52,917 nucleotides of DNA from Ruminococcus sp. (GCA_017384945.1 JAFNSO010000104.1:1-52917); one strand, 5' to 3'. Numbered from the stretch's first letter, positions 43,335 to 52,610 are shown. Made by a program: numbers and translations. Notes: a model not told the origin generated them from the sequence alone.

Positions 43335-44764
43335 TGAAGGTTTGTATTTTCGCGGAGGGCTGCTATCCTTACGTTATGGGCGGTGTCTCGAGCTGGATCC
43401 ACAGTATAATCAAAATGTTTGATAAGGTGGAGTTTTCCATTGTGGCTATCGTTGCCGACCGTTCATACCGAAAAAAATTTGTGTATGAATTGCCGGATAA
43501 TGTTAGTGAGGTTTATGAGATATATCTATTTGACAAGGATTGGGCTCCGAATCAAAGAAACACCTCGATGACCGATAAGGAATACGCTACTCTTCGCCAC
43601 CTAATAATGGACAGCAAAGTTGACTGGGACGGAGTGTTTGACTTTTTTACAAAGAAGCAGCGCTCGCTCAATGATTTGCTGATGGGAGAGGATTTTTTCA
43701 AAATAATCACCGCTTTGTATGACAGGGATTATCCCGAAATAGCGTTTACTGATTTTCTCTGGACAATGCGTTCGTTATATCTGCCGCTGTTCCACGCGCT
43801 CGGCTCTCAGCTGCCGAAGGCGGATATTTACCACTGCGTGGCTACGGGCTACGCGGGAATCGTCGGCTGTCTCGCTCATTATCTAAACGGCGGGAAGCTC
43901 CTGCTCACCGAGCACGGCATCTATACCCGCGAAAGGGAAGAGGAGCTGATCAAAGCCGACTGGGTGCAGGGTATTTATAAGAATATATGGATAGCGCTGT
44001 TCCGCAAAATGTCACAGGTCATATATGACAGAGCCGACAGAGTAGTGAGCTTGTTCGGGCATGCTCGGGAGCTGCAAATCGAGCTCGGCTGTCCTCCCGA
44101 AAAGACAATGGTTATCCCCAACGGGGTTGACTTCAAGCGATATGCGGACATTCCGGGAAAAACAGCGGATGACGAGGGCTTCGTAAATATCGGCGCTATT
44201 TTGAGAATCACTCCGATCAAGGATATCAAGACCCTCATTCAGGCGTTTTCCGTCGCGAAGCAAAGAGCGCCTGAGCTGAAGCTTTGGATAATGGGACCCG
44301 ACGACGAGGATATGGAATACGCCCGCGAGTGTTATGAGTATGTCGATTATCTCGGAGTGAAGGATATCATATTTACGGGCAGAATCAACACCGCAGAATA
44401 TATGGGACGGATGGACGCTACCATCCTGACGAGTATCAGTGAGGGACAACCGCTCACCATACTTGAGGGCTACGCGGCGCACAAGCCGTCCATCGCCACA
44501 GACGTAGGAAACTGCCGCGGACTGATTTACGGTGAAGAAGACGACAATCTCGGCGAGGCGGGTATTCTGACGCACGTTATGAACATCGACGAGATAGCCG
44601 ACGCGATGGTCTTTATCGCCGAAAACAGAGAAAAATCCCGCGCTATGGGCGAGATAGGCTACAAAAGGCTCATGAGCCGCTTTAAGCTCAGTGACCTGAA
44701 AAACGCTTACGCCCGCTTGTACGGAGAATTGGGAGAGGAGTTGGGAATAAAATGGCAGGAATAG
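43334..44764 (+). CDS. pelF: Pel polysaccharide glycosyltransferase PelF
   Basis: The 476-residue cytoplasmic GT-B, family GT4, enzyme polymerises the Pel chain from UDP-N-acetylhexosamine. It begins MKVCIFAEGCYPYVMGGVSSW, the PelF N-terminal pattern, and has LLTEHGIYTREREEE in the middle and VIPNGVDFKRY at the domain hinge. The EGQPLTILE (E-x7-E) nucleotide-sugar motif lies in the C-terminal half. It overlaps pelG by 13 bases. It is the best-conserved marker of this locus. Confidence 0.93.
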   Translation: MKVCIFAEGCYPYVMGGVSSWIHSIIKMFDKVEFSIVAIVADRSYRKKFVYELPDNVSEVYEIYLFDKDWAPNQRNTSMTDKEYATLRHLIMDSKVDWDGVFDFFTKKQRSLNDLLMGEDFFKIITALYDRDYPEIAFTDFLWTMRSLYLPLFHALGSQLPKADIYHCVATGYAGIVGCLAHYLNGGKLLLTEHGIYTREREEELIKADWVQGIYKNIWIALFRKMSQVIYDRADRVVSLFGHARELQIELGCPPEKTMVIPNGVDFKRYADIPGKTADDEGFVNIGAILRITPIKDIKTLIQAFSVAKQRAPELKLWIMGPDDEDMEYARECYEYVDYLGVKDIIFTGRINTAEYMGRMDATILTSISEGQPLTILEGYAAHKPSIATDVGNCRGLIYGEEDDNLGEAGILTHVMNIDEIADAMVFIAENREKSRAMGEIGYKRLMSRFKLSDLKNAYARLYGELGEELGIKWQE

Positions 44765-46263
44765 GCTTCAAGCTTAACCGCGTTTACCGCCACCGTTCGC
44801 TCGGTATGCACCTGTACGGCTTTGCCTACAGCGCCCTTGTAACGGTTGCTCCTGTTTTTGTCGTTATCGGAGCGGTCGTCGTTTCACAGATTATTCTTCA
44901 CTTTGAAACCTTAGATTACAGCAGCCGCGAGCTTTTCGCGGATTCCATGCTGTACATTTTTATTTTCGCTTTGTTGTGCACCTCTCCGCTCAATGCTGTC
45001 TTGTCAAAGTATTTGTCGGATATTATTTACGATGAAAAATACGAGGATATTATTCCGTGTTTTCATTTCGGAATGTTTGTCACCGTTATTCTCGGCGCGG
45101 CTATCGGCATACCCTTCTGTCTGCATGAGCATTTTGTCGGAGGAGTGCCCGTTTACTACGTCTTTACGGGCTATTGCGGTTTTACCGCGCTGATTCTGGT
45201 GTTCTACACCATGCTTTATTTATCCATTACAAAAAACTATGTCAGAATATCGCTGTTCTTTGCAATCGGAATGGCTGTCACGGTTCTGACGGTGCTTTTG
45301 TGGTCGCTGTTCCATTTTCCCTTCCGTATGAAAACGACCTACGCTCTTTTGCTGGCTCTGACTGTAGGCTTCGCTCTGATCGCCGCGCTGGAGATCGCGC
45401 TTGTGAAATCGTTTTTCAGGAAAAACAGCGGAAACTGGAAGCCTGTGCTCGGTCATTTAAAAAAGTATTGGAGAATGATACTGATAAACTCGCTTTACAC
45501 CCTCGGGCTTTACGTGCATAATTTTGTTTTCTGGACGACCGATTTACGCAACGTGCTTGTGAAAAGCTTTGTGACCTGTATGCCGTACGATATGGCGACA
45601 TGTCTCGCAATGTTCACAAACATTTCCGCGACAATAATTTTCATTGTAAATATCGAGCTGCATTTCCGCGACCGCTACAGGCATTATTTTGAGGCGGTAA
45701 TAGGCGGACGCAGACACGACATCGTAAACGCCCGTTCGAGAATGTTCCGCCAGCTTTCCGCGGAGCTTATGACGCTTATCCGCCTGCAGTTCATCATTTC
45801 GTCCGCTATCTTTCTTTTGTGTATGATACTGCTGCCGACAATCGGCTTCGGCGGTCTCACTATGAAAATATACCCTTGCCTTTGCGTCGGTTATTTCGCG
45901 TTATTTCTCATGTATTCGGAAATCCTGTTTCTATATTACTTTAACGACGAAAACGGCGCTCTGCTGACGGCGTCTGTGTTCTTTCTCGTCACCCTTTTGG
46001 GAAGCTTTGCTTCCTCGCGCCTTCCCGAGATATGGTACGGACTCGGTGTTGTTCTCGGGTCGGTTTCGGGGTATTCCGTCGCGTATTTCAGGCTGAGATG
46101 GATCAACCGCCACATCGACAGAGAGGTTTTTTGCAAGGGAACGCTGATTCCTCGCGGAGAAGGGAAGATGCCTTCGCCCCTTGTGTATTCAAAGAAGTTT
46201 TCCGCGGACGGGGATAATGAAAGCAAGTCAAACGGTAAGTTGAAGGCTAAAGGAGAATGCTGA
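44752..46263 (+). CDS. pelG: Pel transporter PelG
   Basis: The 503-residue protein has about twelve membrane helices in the MOP-flippase-like layout. It begins with the PelG-typical MAGIGFKLNRVYRHRS and contains FVFWTTDLRN and HFRDRYRHYFEAV. PelG carries the polymer across the membrane together with PelD and PelE. A hydrophilic Lys-rich tail of about 30 residues ends the chain. It overlaps both neighbours. Confidence 0.93.
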   Translation: MAGIGFKLNRVYRHRSLGMHLYGFAYSALVTVAPVFVVIGAVVVSQIILHFETLDYSSRELFADSMLYIFIFALLCTSPLNAVLSKYLSDIIYDEKYEDIIPCFHFGMFVTVILGAAIGIPFCLHEHFVGGVPVYYVFTGYCGFTALILVFYTMLYLSITKNYVRISLFFAIGMAVTVLTVLLWSLFHFPFRMKTTYALLLALTVGFALIAALEIALVKSFFRKNSGNWKPVLGHLKKYWRMILINSLYTLGLYVHNFVFWTTDLRNVLVKSFVTCMPYDMATCLAMFTNISATIIFIVNIELHFRDRYRHYFEAVIGGRRHDIVNARSRMFRQLSAELMTLIRLQFIISSAIFLLCMILLPTIGFGGLTMKIYPCLCVGYFALFLMYSEILFLYYFNDENGALLTASVFFLVTLLGSFASSRLPEIWYGLGVVLGSVSGYSVAYFRLRWINRHIDREVFCKGTLIPRGEGKMPSPLVYSKKFSADGDNESKSNGKLKAKGEC

Positions 46264-46649
46264 TGGAAAATATAGTATTTTATAAGATTGTTGTAATCGC
46301 GACGGGAGTGTTTTTGCTCATTTTTAATCTCCATAATATTTCGAAAAAAAAGATGGATATCGGCATCGGCAGCTGGTGGACGATTATGGCTCTGGTAATA
46401 ATCGTATTCGGCGCGATTTTTGATTTCTCCTTGCTTCATCATTTGGTGCGTTTCAGAAATCTAATGCTTATATATATGTTTGCGATGTCGCTGGTGATGG
46501 CGCTGTATATATACGGTATGCACATCACACGCCTGAAAAAAAGAAACGATGAGCTCGCTATGTGGGTGTCCTACGCCAAATCCCTTGCCGACGCGAAGAA
46601 AACAGAAGAAAAAACAGATGAAAACGTCAAAGCTGTCGACGATCAATGA
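46263..46649 (+). CDS. DUF2304 small membrane protein
   Basis: The ATG at 46263 overlaps the pelG stop and has AAAGGAG 7 bases upstream; the ATG at 46257 lies too close to that site. The 128-residue protein has three membrane helices, a central GSWWTIMALVIIVFGAIFD and a C-terminal coiled coil (RLKKRNDELAMWVSYAKSL), the DUF2304 layout. DUF2304 proteins usually travel with GT2 glycosyltransferases, one of which follows at 47895, and are thought to be membrane partners for them. Confidence 0.75.
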   Translation: MENIVFYKIVVIATGVFLLIFNLHNISKKKMDIGIGSWWTIMALVIIVFGAIFDFSLLHHLVRFRNLMLIYMFAMSLVMALYIYGMHITRLKKRNDELAMWVSYAKSLADAKKTEEKTDENVKAVDDQ

Positions 46650-46668
46650 TAACGGGAAGGAGAGCCGT

Positions 46669-47877
46669 ATGAAAAGAAGAATTCTTTTTGTTATCAATAC
46701 GATGGGGCAGGGCGGAGCCGAGGTCGCTATGATCGAGCTGCTCAAGGAGCTCCCGAGGCTTACGGACTGTGAAATCGATCTGTACGTAATGCTCGGTCAG
46801 GGAGAGCTTATCGACAGGCTTCCTCCCCATGTTAATCTGCTCAATAAAAAAATGGATTCGTCGGACGTTCTTTCGTCCTCGGGAAGGTTCAGATTGTACA
46901 GGCATACTCTCGCAAGGCTTATCTCGGGCTTTTCGGGGCTGAGAAACCTTCCGTATATTGTCTCAAACTACAGACAAATGCGGCGCGTCGGAAACGTCGC
47001 GGCAAAAAACCTTCTTTGGAAGGCGATATCCGACGGTACTAAGCCGCCGAGTAAAAAGTATGACGTCGCTGTAGCCTATATCGAGGGCGCGTCGACCTAC
47101 TATGTGGCAGACAAGGTTCAAGCCGACGCGAAGGCAGCCTTTTTTCATACCAATTACTATAAGGCGGGATATAACCGCAAGCTGGATCACGGCTGCTACG
47201 AATGCTTTCAGGAGATATTCTGCGTATCAAATGACGTCAGAAGCGTGTTTCTGTCGGAGTATCCCGAGCTTGCCGACCGCGTCCATATTATGCGAAATAT
47301 AATCGATTCCGAGGAAATAATACGGAAATCCAAAACAGGAGAGGGCTTCGGCGACGATTTTGACGGAATAAGAATCGCGTCTATCGGCAGACTGGTCAAG
47401 CTGAAATCCTTTGATGTTGCGATTGAAGCCGCTTCTATTTTGAAAGAACGCGGTCATAAAATTCGTTGGTCTGTGTTTGGAGAGGGCGAGGAGCGCTCTG
47501 TTCTTGAAAGCAAAATAAAAGACAGCGGTCTGGAAAACGAGTTTATTTTGTACGGTACGGTGAGCAATCCCTTCCCGTATTTGCGCGAGTCTCAGATTTT
47601 CGTCCAGTGCTCCAAGTATGAGGGACAATCCATGGCTGTGCGCGAGGCAAAGGTGCTCGGTCTGGCGATCGTGCTTTCGCTTTGCGAAGGAAACAATAAT
47701 CAGATTATCGACGGAGTGGACGGGATATATGTCGCCTCGGACGCGCTAAGCATAGCGGACGGCATTGAGAGCTTAATCAAAAACCCCGAGCTGCGCTTAA
47801 GGCTCGGTTCGGCTGCGGCAAAATCAAACCAAAAACACGAGGACGCCGCCCAAATGCTTCGGCTTTTTAAGAATTAA
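46669..47877 (+). CDS. GT4 family glycosyltransferase
   Basis: The start at 46669 (MKRRILFVINTMGQGGAEVA) follows GGAAGGAGAG; the in-frame extension to 46549 lies inside the previous gene. The 402-residue GT-B enzyme has the N-terminal GQGGAE acceptor/donor loop, a hinge region IASIGRLVKLKSFDVAIEAA and the E-x7-E motif (EGQSMAVRE). Donor and acceptor are unknown. It probably acts on the same glycan as the neighbouring enzymes. Confidence 0.88.
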   Translation: MKRRILFVINTMGQGGAEVAMIELLKELPRLTDCEIDLYVMLGQGELIDRLPPHVNLLNKKMDSSDVLSSSGRFRLYRHTLARLISGFSGLRNLPYIVSNYRQMRRVGNVAAKNLLWKAISDGTKPPSKKYDVAVAYIEGASTYYVADKVQADAKAAFFHTNYYKAGYNRKLDHGCYECFQEIFCVSNDVRSVFLSEYPELADRVHIMRNIIDSEEIIRKSKTGEGFGDDFDGIRIASIGRLVKLKSFDVAIEAASILKERGHKIRWSVFGEGEERSVLESKIKDSGLENEFILYGTVSNPFPYLRESQIFVQCSKYEGQSMAVREAKVLGLAIVLSLCEGNNNQIIDGVDGIYVASDALSIADGIESLIKNPELRLRLGSAAAKSNQKHEDAAQMLRLFKN

Positions 47878-47894
47878 GATTGGGGCTGAGATAA

Positions 47895-48644
47895 ATGAAA
47901 AAAGGACACGAACTTTTGATCGTCATACCCGCATATAACGAAGCAAAGAACCTGCCTCTTGTATTTGAGGGTATGAGGGAGAATCAGATTGACAGTATTG
48001 CGGATATTCTGATTATCGACGACGCTTCAACTGACTCAACTTCCGAAATAGCTAAGCAAAACGGAGCAGTGTGCATTTCGCACATATGCAATCTGGGTTA
48101 CGGCAACGCTCTGCAAACGGGATATAAATATGCCAACGAAAACGGATATCGGTTTCTGATACAAATTGACGCCGATACACAGCACGATCCCTGCAACATC
48201 CCGATTATTTACAACGCTCTTAAAACTCCGTCCGATAACGGAGTTCTGCCTGACATTGTCCTGGGCAGCAGAAATATGAAAGGCAGCGGCGAGTATCACT
48301 CGGGCTTTATGAAGAAAATTGCCTTTGCGTGGCTGGGAACGCTGTTCAGTCTTTTCGGAGGGGGAAAGCTTGCGGATCCCACAACGGGTTTGCAGGGGCT
48401 CAGCAAGGCGGCATTCTCGCACTACGCGCGTTTTGATAATTTTGACGCAAAATACCCTGACGCAAATATGATACTTGAGATGAAGCTTCTCGGCTTCAAT
48501 ATTTTGCAGGTTCCCGCGATTATGCACACCCGCAAAAGCGGAACAAGTATGCACGCGGGAATATGGAAGCCTGCAAAATATATGATTCGCTCAACAATAG
48601 CGCTGATTGTAGCAAAGATGAGAGGATGGGCAAATAAAAAATGA
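47895..48644 (+). CDS. GT2 family glycosyltransferase (dolichol-phosphate-sugar synthase-like)
   Basis: The 249-residue GT-A enzyme has the start LLIVIPAYNEAKNLP, donor-binding IIDDASTDST, metal motif QIDADTQHDP and LGSRNMKGSGEY. Its shape and length resemble polyprenyl-phosphate sugar synthases, which would make a lipid-linked donor. Such a donor is exactly what the GT-C-like protein at 37810 would need. It overlaps the Stealth gene by 4 bases. Confidence 0.85.
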   Translation: MKKGHELLIVIPAYNEAKNLPLVFEGMRENQIDSIADILIIDDASTDSTSEIAKQNGAVCISHICNLGYGNALQTGYKYANENGYRFLIQIDADTQHDPCNIPIIYNALKTPSDNGVLPDIVLGSRNMKGSGEYHSGFMKKIAFAWLGTLFSLFGGGKLADPTTGLQGLSKAAFSHYARFDNFDAKYPDANMILEMKLLGFNILQVPAIMHTRKSGTSMHAGIWKPAKYMIRSTIALIVAKMRGWANKK

Positions 48645-49663
48645 AAAAAAACACAAAACAACAGGGAAAAATTGACTTTGTCCTTCTGTGGGTTGACGGC
48701 TCGGATCCTGAATGGCAAAAAATAAAAAGTGAGTATTCTCACACTTCCAATGATGATGACAGACCTCAGAGATACCGCGATCTCGGCTTCTTACGATACT
48801 GGTTTCGGGGTGTGGAGTTGTTTGCGCCCTGGGTCGGAAATATCTATTTTGTAACATGGGGACATCTGCCCGAATGGCTGAATACCGATCACCCAAAGCT
48901 GCGTATTGTCAACCATGCTGATTATATGCCCGCGGAATATCTGCCTACCTTCAGTTCCCACCCCCTTGAGCTGAATCTGTTTCGGATCAAGGGCCTTTCC
49001 GAACAGTTTGTTTATTTCAATGATGATGTGTTCCTGATCAATCACACCAAGCCCGAGGATTTTTTCAAGGACGGAAAGCCTGTTGATATGCTGGCGCTAC
49101 AGCCTGATGTCGCCAATCCGATTTTCCCGGTTATGTCTTATATTCATATCAACAACGCCCTTCTGATATCAAGGCATTTTGATAAACGGACACAGATGAA
49201 ACGCTTCAAGAGCAAGTTTTTTCATATCGGATACCCTGTGGAGCATTTTGGATATAATCTTATCGAAACGGTATTCCCGCGTTATACAGGATTCTACACC
49301 GTGCACGGACCTTCTCCTCTTCTGAAAAGCACCTGCGAGACAATCTGGTCGAAAGAGAAGGAACTGCTTGATGAGGTCAGCAGACATAAGTTCAGAAGCA
49401 GCGGTGACGTAAGTCAGTTTATTTTCAGAGAATGGCAAAAACAGTCGGGAGAGTTTGTTCCCGCAAATCTCCACCGCAAGTTCCGCTATTTTGAAGTCGG
49501 AAGAAACATGGAAAAGGCATTACATATCATTCGCAAGCAAAAGCGCAGGATGATTTGTCTTAACGATCCCGATAAAGAGATTGATTTTGAAGCGGACAAA
49601 GAAACTCTGAGCAAAGCTCTGGCGGAAATTATGCCCGAGCCTTCGTCCTTTGAAAAATACTGA
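48641..49663 (+). CDS. Stealth family sugar-phosphate transferase
   Basis: The 340-residue protein shows the conserved Stealth regions: CR1 IDFVLLWVDGSDPEW; CR2 RYRDLGFLRYWFRGVE, APWVGNIYFVT and LPTFSSHPLEL with YFNDDVFL; CR3 near the HGPSPLLKS stretch. Stealth enzymes transfer sugar-1-phosphate onto another sugar, making phosphodiester-linked glycans; relatives make capsule polymers and the lysosomal mannose-6-phosphate tag. It suggests a phosphodiester in the glycan made by this operon. Confidence 0.9.
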   Translation: MKKNTKQQGKIDFVLLWVDGSDPEWQKIKSEYSHTSNDDDRPQRYRDLGFLRYWFRGVELFAPWVGNIYFVTWGHLPEWLNTDHPKLRIVNHADYMPAEYLPTFSSHPLELNLFRIKGLSEQFVYFNDDVFLINHTKPEDFFKDGKPVDMLALQPDVANPIFPVMSYIHINNALLISRHFDKRTQMKRFKSKFFHIGYPVEHFGYNLIETVFPRYTGFYTVHGPSPLLKSTCETIWSKEKELLDEVSRHKFRSSGDVSQFIFREWQKQSGEFVPANLHRKFRYFEVGRNMEKALHIIRKQKRRMICLNDPDKEIDFEADKETLSKALAEIMPEPSSFEKY

Positions 49664-49700
49664 CAGAGCAATTTTTGAATGAGGTATACAAGGATAATAT

Positions 49701-51257
49701 ATGAATAAGAAAACAAGAACCGAATACTCAATGCGAAATTCCATGGTCGCTTTTATTTGCAAAATTCTGGTTTTGCTTGTTGCTTACGCCTCCAGAGTTG
49801 TGTTTATCCATGTCCTGGACGTTGAATGCACAGGCGCCTTTGGACTGTTCAACAATATTTTGATTGTATTTTCACTGAGTTCTCTCGGAATTGACACTGC
49901 CCTTGCATTTATGCTGTACGCTCCTCTTGCTGAAAACGACAGGATAAAACAGCAAGTGCTGATACAGGCCTTTCGACGCATTCATCTGATGATTGGTGTG
50001 TTCGTCACGCTTTCCTCCGCCGTGATTTTCTTTCTTCTTCCGATTATTTCGGCGGAATCTGCTTCAATTCCCGACATCGGCATTATTTACTGGCTGTTCG
50101 CGGGAAATATGATTCTGGGATATGTGAAATCTCATAAGCAGATAATCCTTTTGGCTGATCAGCAAAACTACATCAATGACTTGTATGAATCAGGACAGCT
50201 GATACTGCAATATGTCGTTCAGATAGTTGTTTTGCTGACAACAAAAAGCTTTCTTCTTTACAGTTTGGTGTTATTCTTAGCAATTATTCCGAAAAACCTG
50301 ATTTCTGCGGCTCACACGAACAAGCGTTATCCGTACCTTAAGGAACGCGTTAACACATCATTGGAGCCTGATGAAAAGGTTTTGCTGAGGAAAAATATCT
50401 GGGCTATTCTGATCAGAAAATCGGGCATTCAGCTGCAGCTGTTTACGGATACTCTTTTGCTGTCAGGCTATTTCGGACTGTTATCAATGGCGCGGTACGC
50501 TAATTACAGCCTTATTATTTCCTCTGTTAGGATGTTGGTTGAGAAGCTTGTCAACGGCATTATGGGTAGCGTCGGGAATTTGGGCGTAACGACTGACCGC
50601 GATAAGGTCGAGGATGTCTACAACGCGTCACTGATGCTTACGTGCCTTCTGTTCGGAATCGTTTCAATTGCTCTTTTTGTGTGCGTCGGACCTTTTATTG
50701 AAATGAGCTTCGGTCAGGTGTATGTGTTCCCTGTCGATATCACATTGGTTTTGTGCGTCAATCTCTATATCAAGGGTATCCGCAGCGTTACAAATGTGTT
50801 CCGCAATTCTCTCGGTCTGTTTCGACAGGCAAGATATATGGGATTCATAGAGGCGGCTGTAAATGTTGTATATTCCATTGCGGCGATCACGCTTTTCCAT
50901 GAGATAGGTATTTTTATCGGAACAACGCTGAGTATGCTGACGGTTCCGATCTGGATGGAGCCCTGGGCTCTGTACAGAGATTACTTTAATAAAAAGCTAT
51001 GGCGGTACTTCGTTCGTCTCGGCGGATATTCCCTCGTTATCGCCGTGTGCTGGGCGGTTTCATCCGCGCTGTGCGGTTTTATCGGCGGTCCGCTGTTTGT
51101 TCAGCTTATCCTCAAAGGGGTAGTGAGCATCGTCGTCTCAGTCGGTATCATAATTCTGTTTTTGCACTCGACAAAGGAGTTCAAAACTATTTGGTCTGCA
51201 CTTATTTCGACGCTTTTTAGCAAAAGAAAACGCGGAGCTAAGAAAGGGGAGGCTTGA
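49701..51257 (+). CDS. Polysaccharide flippase (Wzx/PST type)
   Basis: The 518-residue protein has about fourteen membrane helices in the oligosaccharide-flippase layout, with an N-terminal VVFIHVLDVECTGAFGLFNNIL segment typical of Wzx-like transporters. It would move lipid-linked units to the outer face. Its presence beside PelG means the operon carries two MOP-type exporters. AGGTATACAAGGA precedes the start. Confidence 0.85.
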   Translation: MNKKTRTEYSMRNSMVAFICKILVLLVAYASRVVFIHVLDVECTGAFGLFNNILIVFSLSSLGIDTALAFMLYAPLAENDRIKQQVLIQAFRRIHLMIGVFVTLSSAVIFFLLPIISAESASIPDIGIIYWLFAGNMILGYVKSHKQIILLADQQNYINDLYESGQLILQYVVQIVVLLTTKSFLLYSLVLFLAIIPKNLISAAHTNKRYPYLKERVNTSLEPDEKVLLRKNIWAILIRKSGIQLQLFTDTLLLSGYFGLLSMARYANYSLIISSVRMLVEKLVNGIMGSVGNLGVTTDRDKVEDVYNASLMLTCLLFGIVSIALFVCVGPFIEMSFGQVYVFPVDITLVLCVNLYIKGIRSVTNVFRNSLGLFRQARYMGFIEAAVNVVYSIAAITLFHEIGIFIGTTLSMLTVPIWMEPWALYRDYFNKKLWRYFVRLGGYSLVIAVCWAVSSALCGFIGGPLFVQLILKGVVSIVVSVGIIILFLHSTKEFKTIWSALISTLFSKRKRGAKKGEA

Positions 51258-51262
51258 TAATA

Positions 51263-52294
51263 ATGCTGTTTTCCGTGATTGTCCCTGTTTACGGGGTGGA
51301 AAAATACCTGAATAAATGCGTCGACAGTATTCTCGGTCAGTCGTTTGACGATTTTGAACTGATCCTTGTCGACGACGGCTCAAAGGACAGATGTCCCGAA
51401 ATATGCGACGAATATGAAAAAGCCGATTCGAGGGTGCGTGTGATACACAAGGAAAACGGAAAGCTTGTAAGCGCAAGAAATACGGGGATCAGGGCGGCAA
51501 CAGGCGAATACATCTGTTATGTCGACGCGGATGACCGTGTTACCGATAACTGGCTTGAAACTATCGCAAAATTGATTGACTCATCTCCCAGCCGACCCGA
51601 TATAGTCGCTTTCGGCTCGGTCAGGGATTTCGGCGATCATACCGAGAGGCTGGTAAAGACCATTCCCGACGGATTTTATGATAAAAAACGGCTTGAAAAC
51701 GAGGTTTATCCCGTACTTATGTCGGACAGAAGGTATCATCTGGGTAAGGAATGTATCTATACCTCGGCGTGGAATAAGTCATATAAAAGGGAGCTGTTGT
51801 CCAAGCACTATTGCCGTGACGAAAAGATAACGCGTTCGGAGGACGCGGTGTTTGTTTTTGAGTGTTTTCTTTACGCAGAGAGTCTCACGGTCAGTGATGA
51901 TTTGCTCTATTACTATAACAAAACCAACTCAGGCTCCAACCTGTCCCGCTACGACGAAAACAGGACTGACGCGGTCAAAAGGGTAGTGACCTACCTCAAT
52001 AAAAACATTCGCGGTATGTACGACTGCGTGGACGCGCAAATGAACGATCTGTTTACAAATTACACCGCCACGATACTTGTGCACGAGCTGACCCATCATC
52101 CGCAAGTTTTTAAAGCGGCGAAAAACATCAGGCGCAACTTTAACAGGACAAAAATAACGCGGCTGATTACCCCAAAGGGCCTGCCGTTATCCGCGAAAAT
52201 GCTTGTTATGTTCCTGAAGCTGCATTGTTACGTTTTGGCGCTGCTCGGCACAAAGTTACACATGAAAGGCAGCAGGCAGGATGACGACGAGTAA
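51263..52294 (+). CDS. GT2 family glycosyltransferase
   Basis: The ATG at 51263 has GGGGAGG about 10 bases upstream; the in-frame TTG at 51254 lies too close to it. The 343-residue GT-A enzyme has FSVIVPVYGVEKYLNKCVD, VDDGSKDRCPEI, SARNTGI and the metal motif YVDADDR. The C-terminal part has an amphipathic membrane-binding look (LPLSAKMLVMFLKLHCYVLALLG). It is the last gene of the operon and is followed by a terminator. Confidence 0.88.
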   Translation: MLFSVIVPVYGVEKYLNKCVDSILGQSFDDFELILVDDGSKDRCPEICDEYEKADSRVRVIHKENGKLVSARNTGIRAATGEYICYVDADDRVTDNWLETIAKLIDSSPSRPDIVAFGSVRDFGDHTERLVKTIPDGFYDKKRLENEVYPVLMSDRRYHLGKECIYTSAWNKSYKRELLSKHYCRDEKITRSEDAVFVFECFLYAESLTVSDDLLYYYNKTNSGSNLSRYDENRTDAVKRVVTYLNKNIRGMYDCVDAQMNDLFTNYTATILVHELTHHPQVFKAAKNIRRNFNRTKITRLITPKGLPLSAKMLVMFLKLHCYVLALLGTKLHMKGSRQDDDE

Positions 52295-52300
52295 AAAAAA

Positions 52301-52324
52301 GGGGCTGACTTTTGGGTCAGCCTC
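52301..52324 (+). terminator. Terminator of the exopolysaccharide operon
   Basis: GGGGCTGAC pairs with GTCAGCCTC (one G-T pair), 6 bases after the last stop codon. It is preceded by an A run but followed by few T, so it may work best on the opposite strand. Confidence 0.65.
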
Positions 52325-52331
52325 TATTCAA

Positions 52332-52527
52332 TGGTGCGGGCGACATATGTTTTTTATGTCAGAAAACATACGTTTCGCCTGTTGCGGCGTGTGCATAGCT
52401 AAGACTTCATCAGCGCTCCTCCCTAAAAATGCTCCACCGGAGCATTTTCTGAACGGTCGGCTTCAAGTCCTGTTACATACTTAATCACCAATAACAAAAG
52501 GGTACCCAACGGGTACCCTTTTGTTAT
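52332..52527. repeat. tRNA-end-bounded repeat unit, copy B
   Basis: It is bounded by two identical copies of TGGTGCGGGCGAC (52332-52344 and 52528-52540), the reverse complement of a typical clostridial tRNA-Leu 3' end with CCA. It holds the 54-base core (52405-52458) shared with copy A and an inverted TTCAAGTCCTGT (52462-52473) that copies the tRNA-Leu T-arm. No tRNA-Leu body adjoins either copy here. The short frames across it are not convincing proteins. Confidence 0.6.
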
Positions 52528-52532
52528 TGGTG
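52486..52532. terminator. Perfect 22-bp hairpin at the end of repeat copy B
   Basis: Arms 52486-52507 and 52511-52532 are perfectly complementary around the loop AAC, with A-rich/T-rich stretches outside a GGGTACCC core. It corresponds to the tRNA terminator hairpin of copy A and should terminate both directions. Confidence 0.75.
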
Positions 52533-52590
52533 CGGGCGACCAGACAAAAAGCCTGAAAAACCGCATAAATACTGACTTTTTAATTTTTCG

Positions 52591-52610
52591 GTTTGCAACC
52601 GTTTGCAACC
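52591..52610. repeat. Two tandem 10-bp repeats
   Basis: GTTTGCAACC occurs twice in direct tandem upstream of the small HTH gene; a possible protein-binding site. Confidence 0.6.

Noticed and set aside
46549-46668. Longer start for the GT4 enzyme
   Set aside because: The extra 40 residues are low-complexity sequence read from the preceding gene in another frame. A strong ribosome site precedes 46669.
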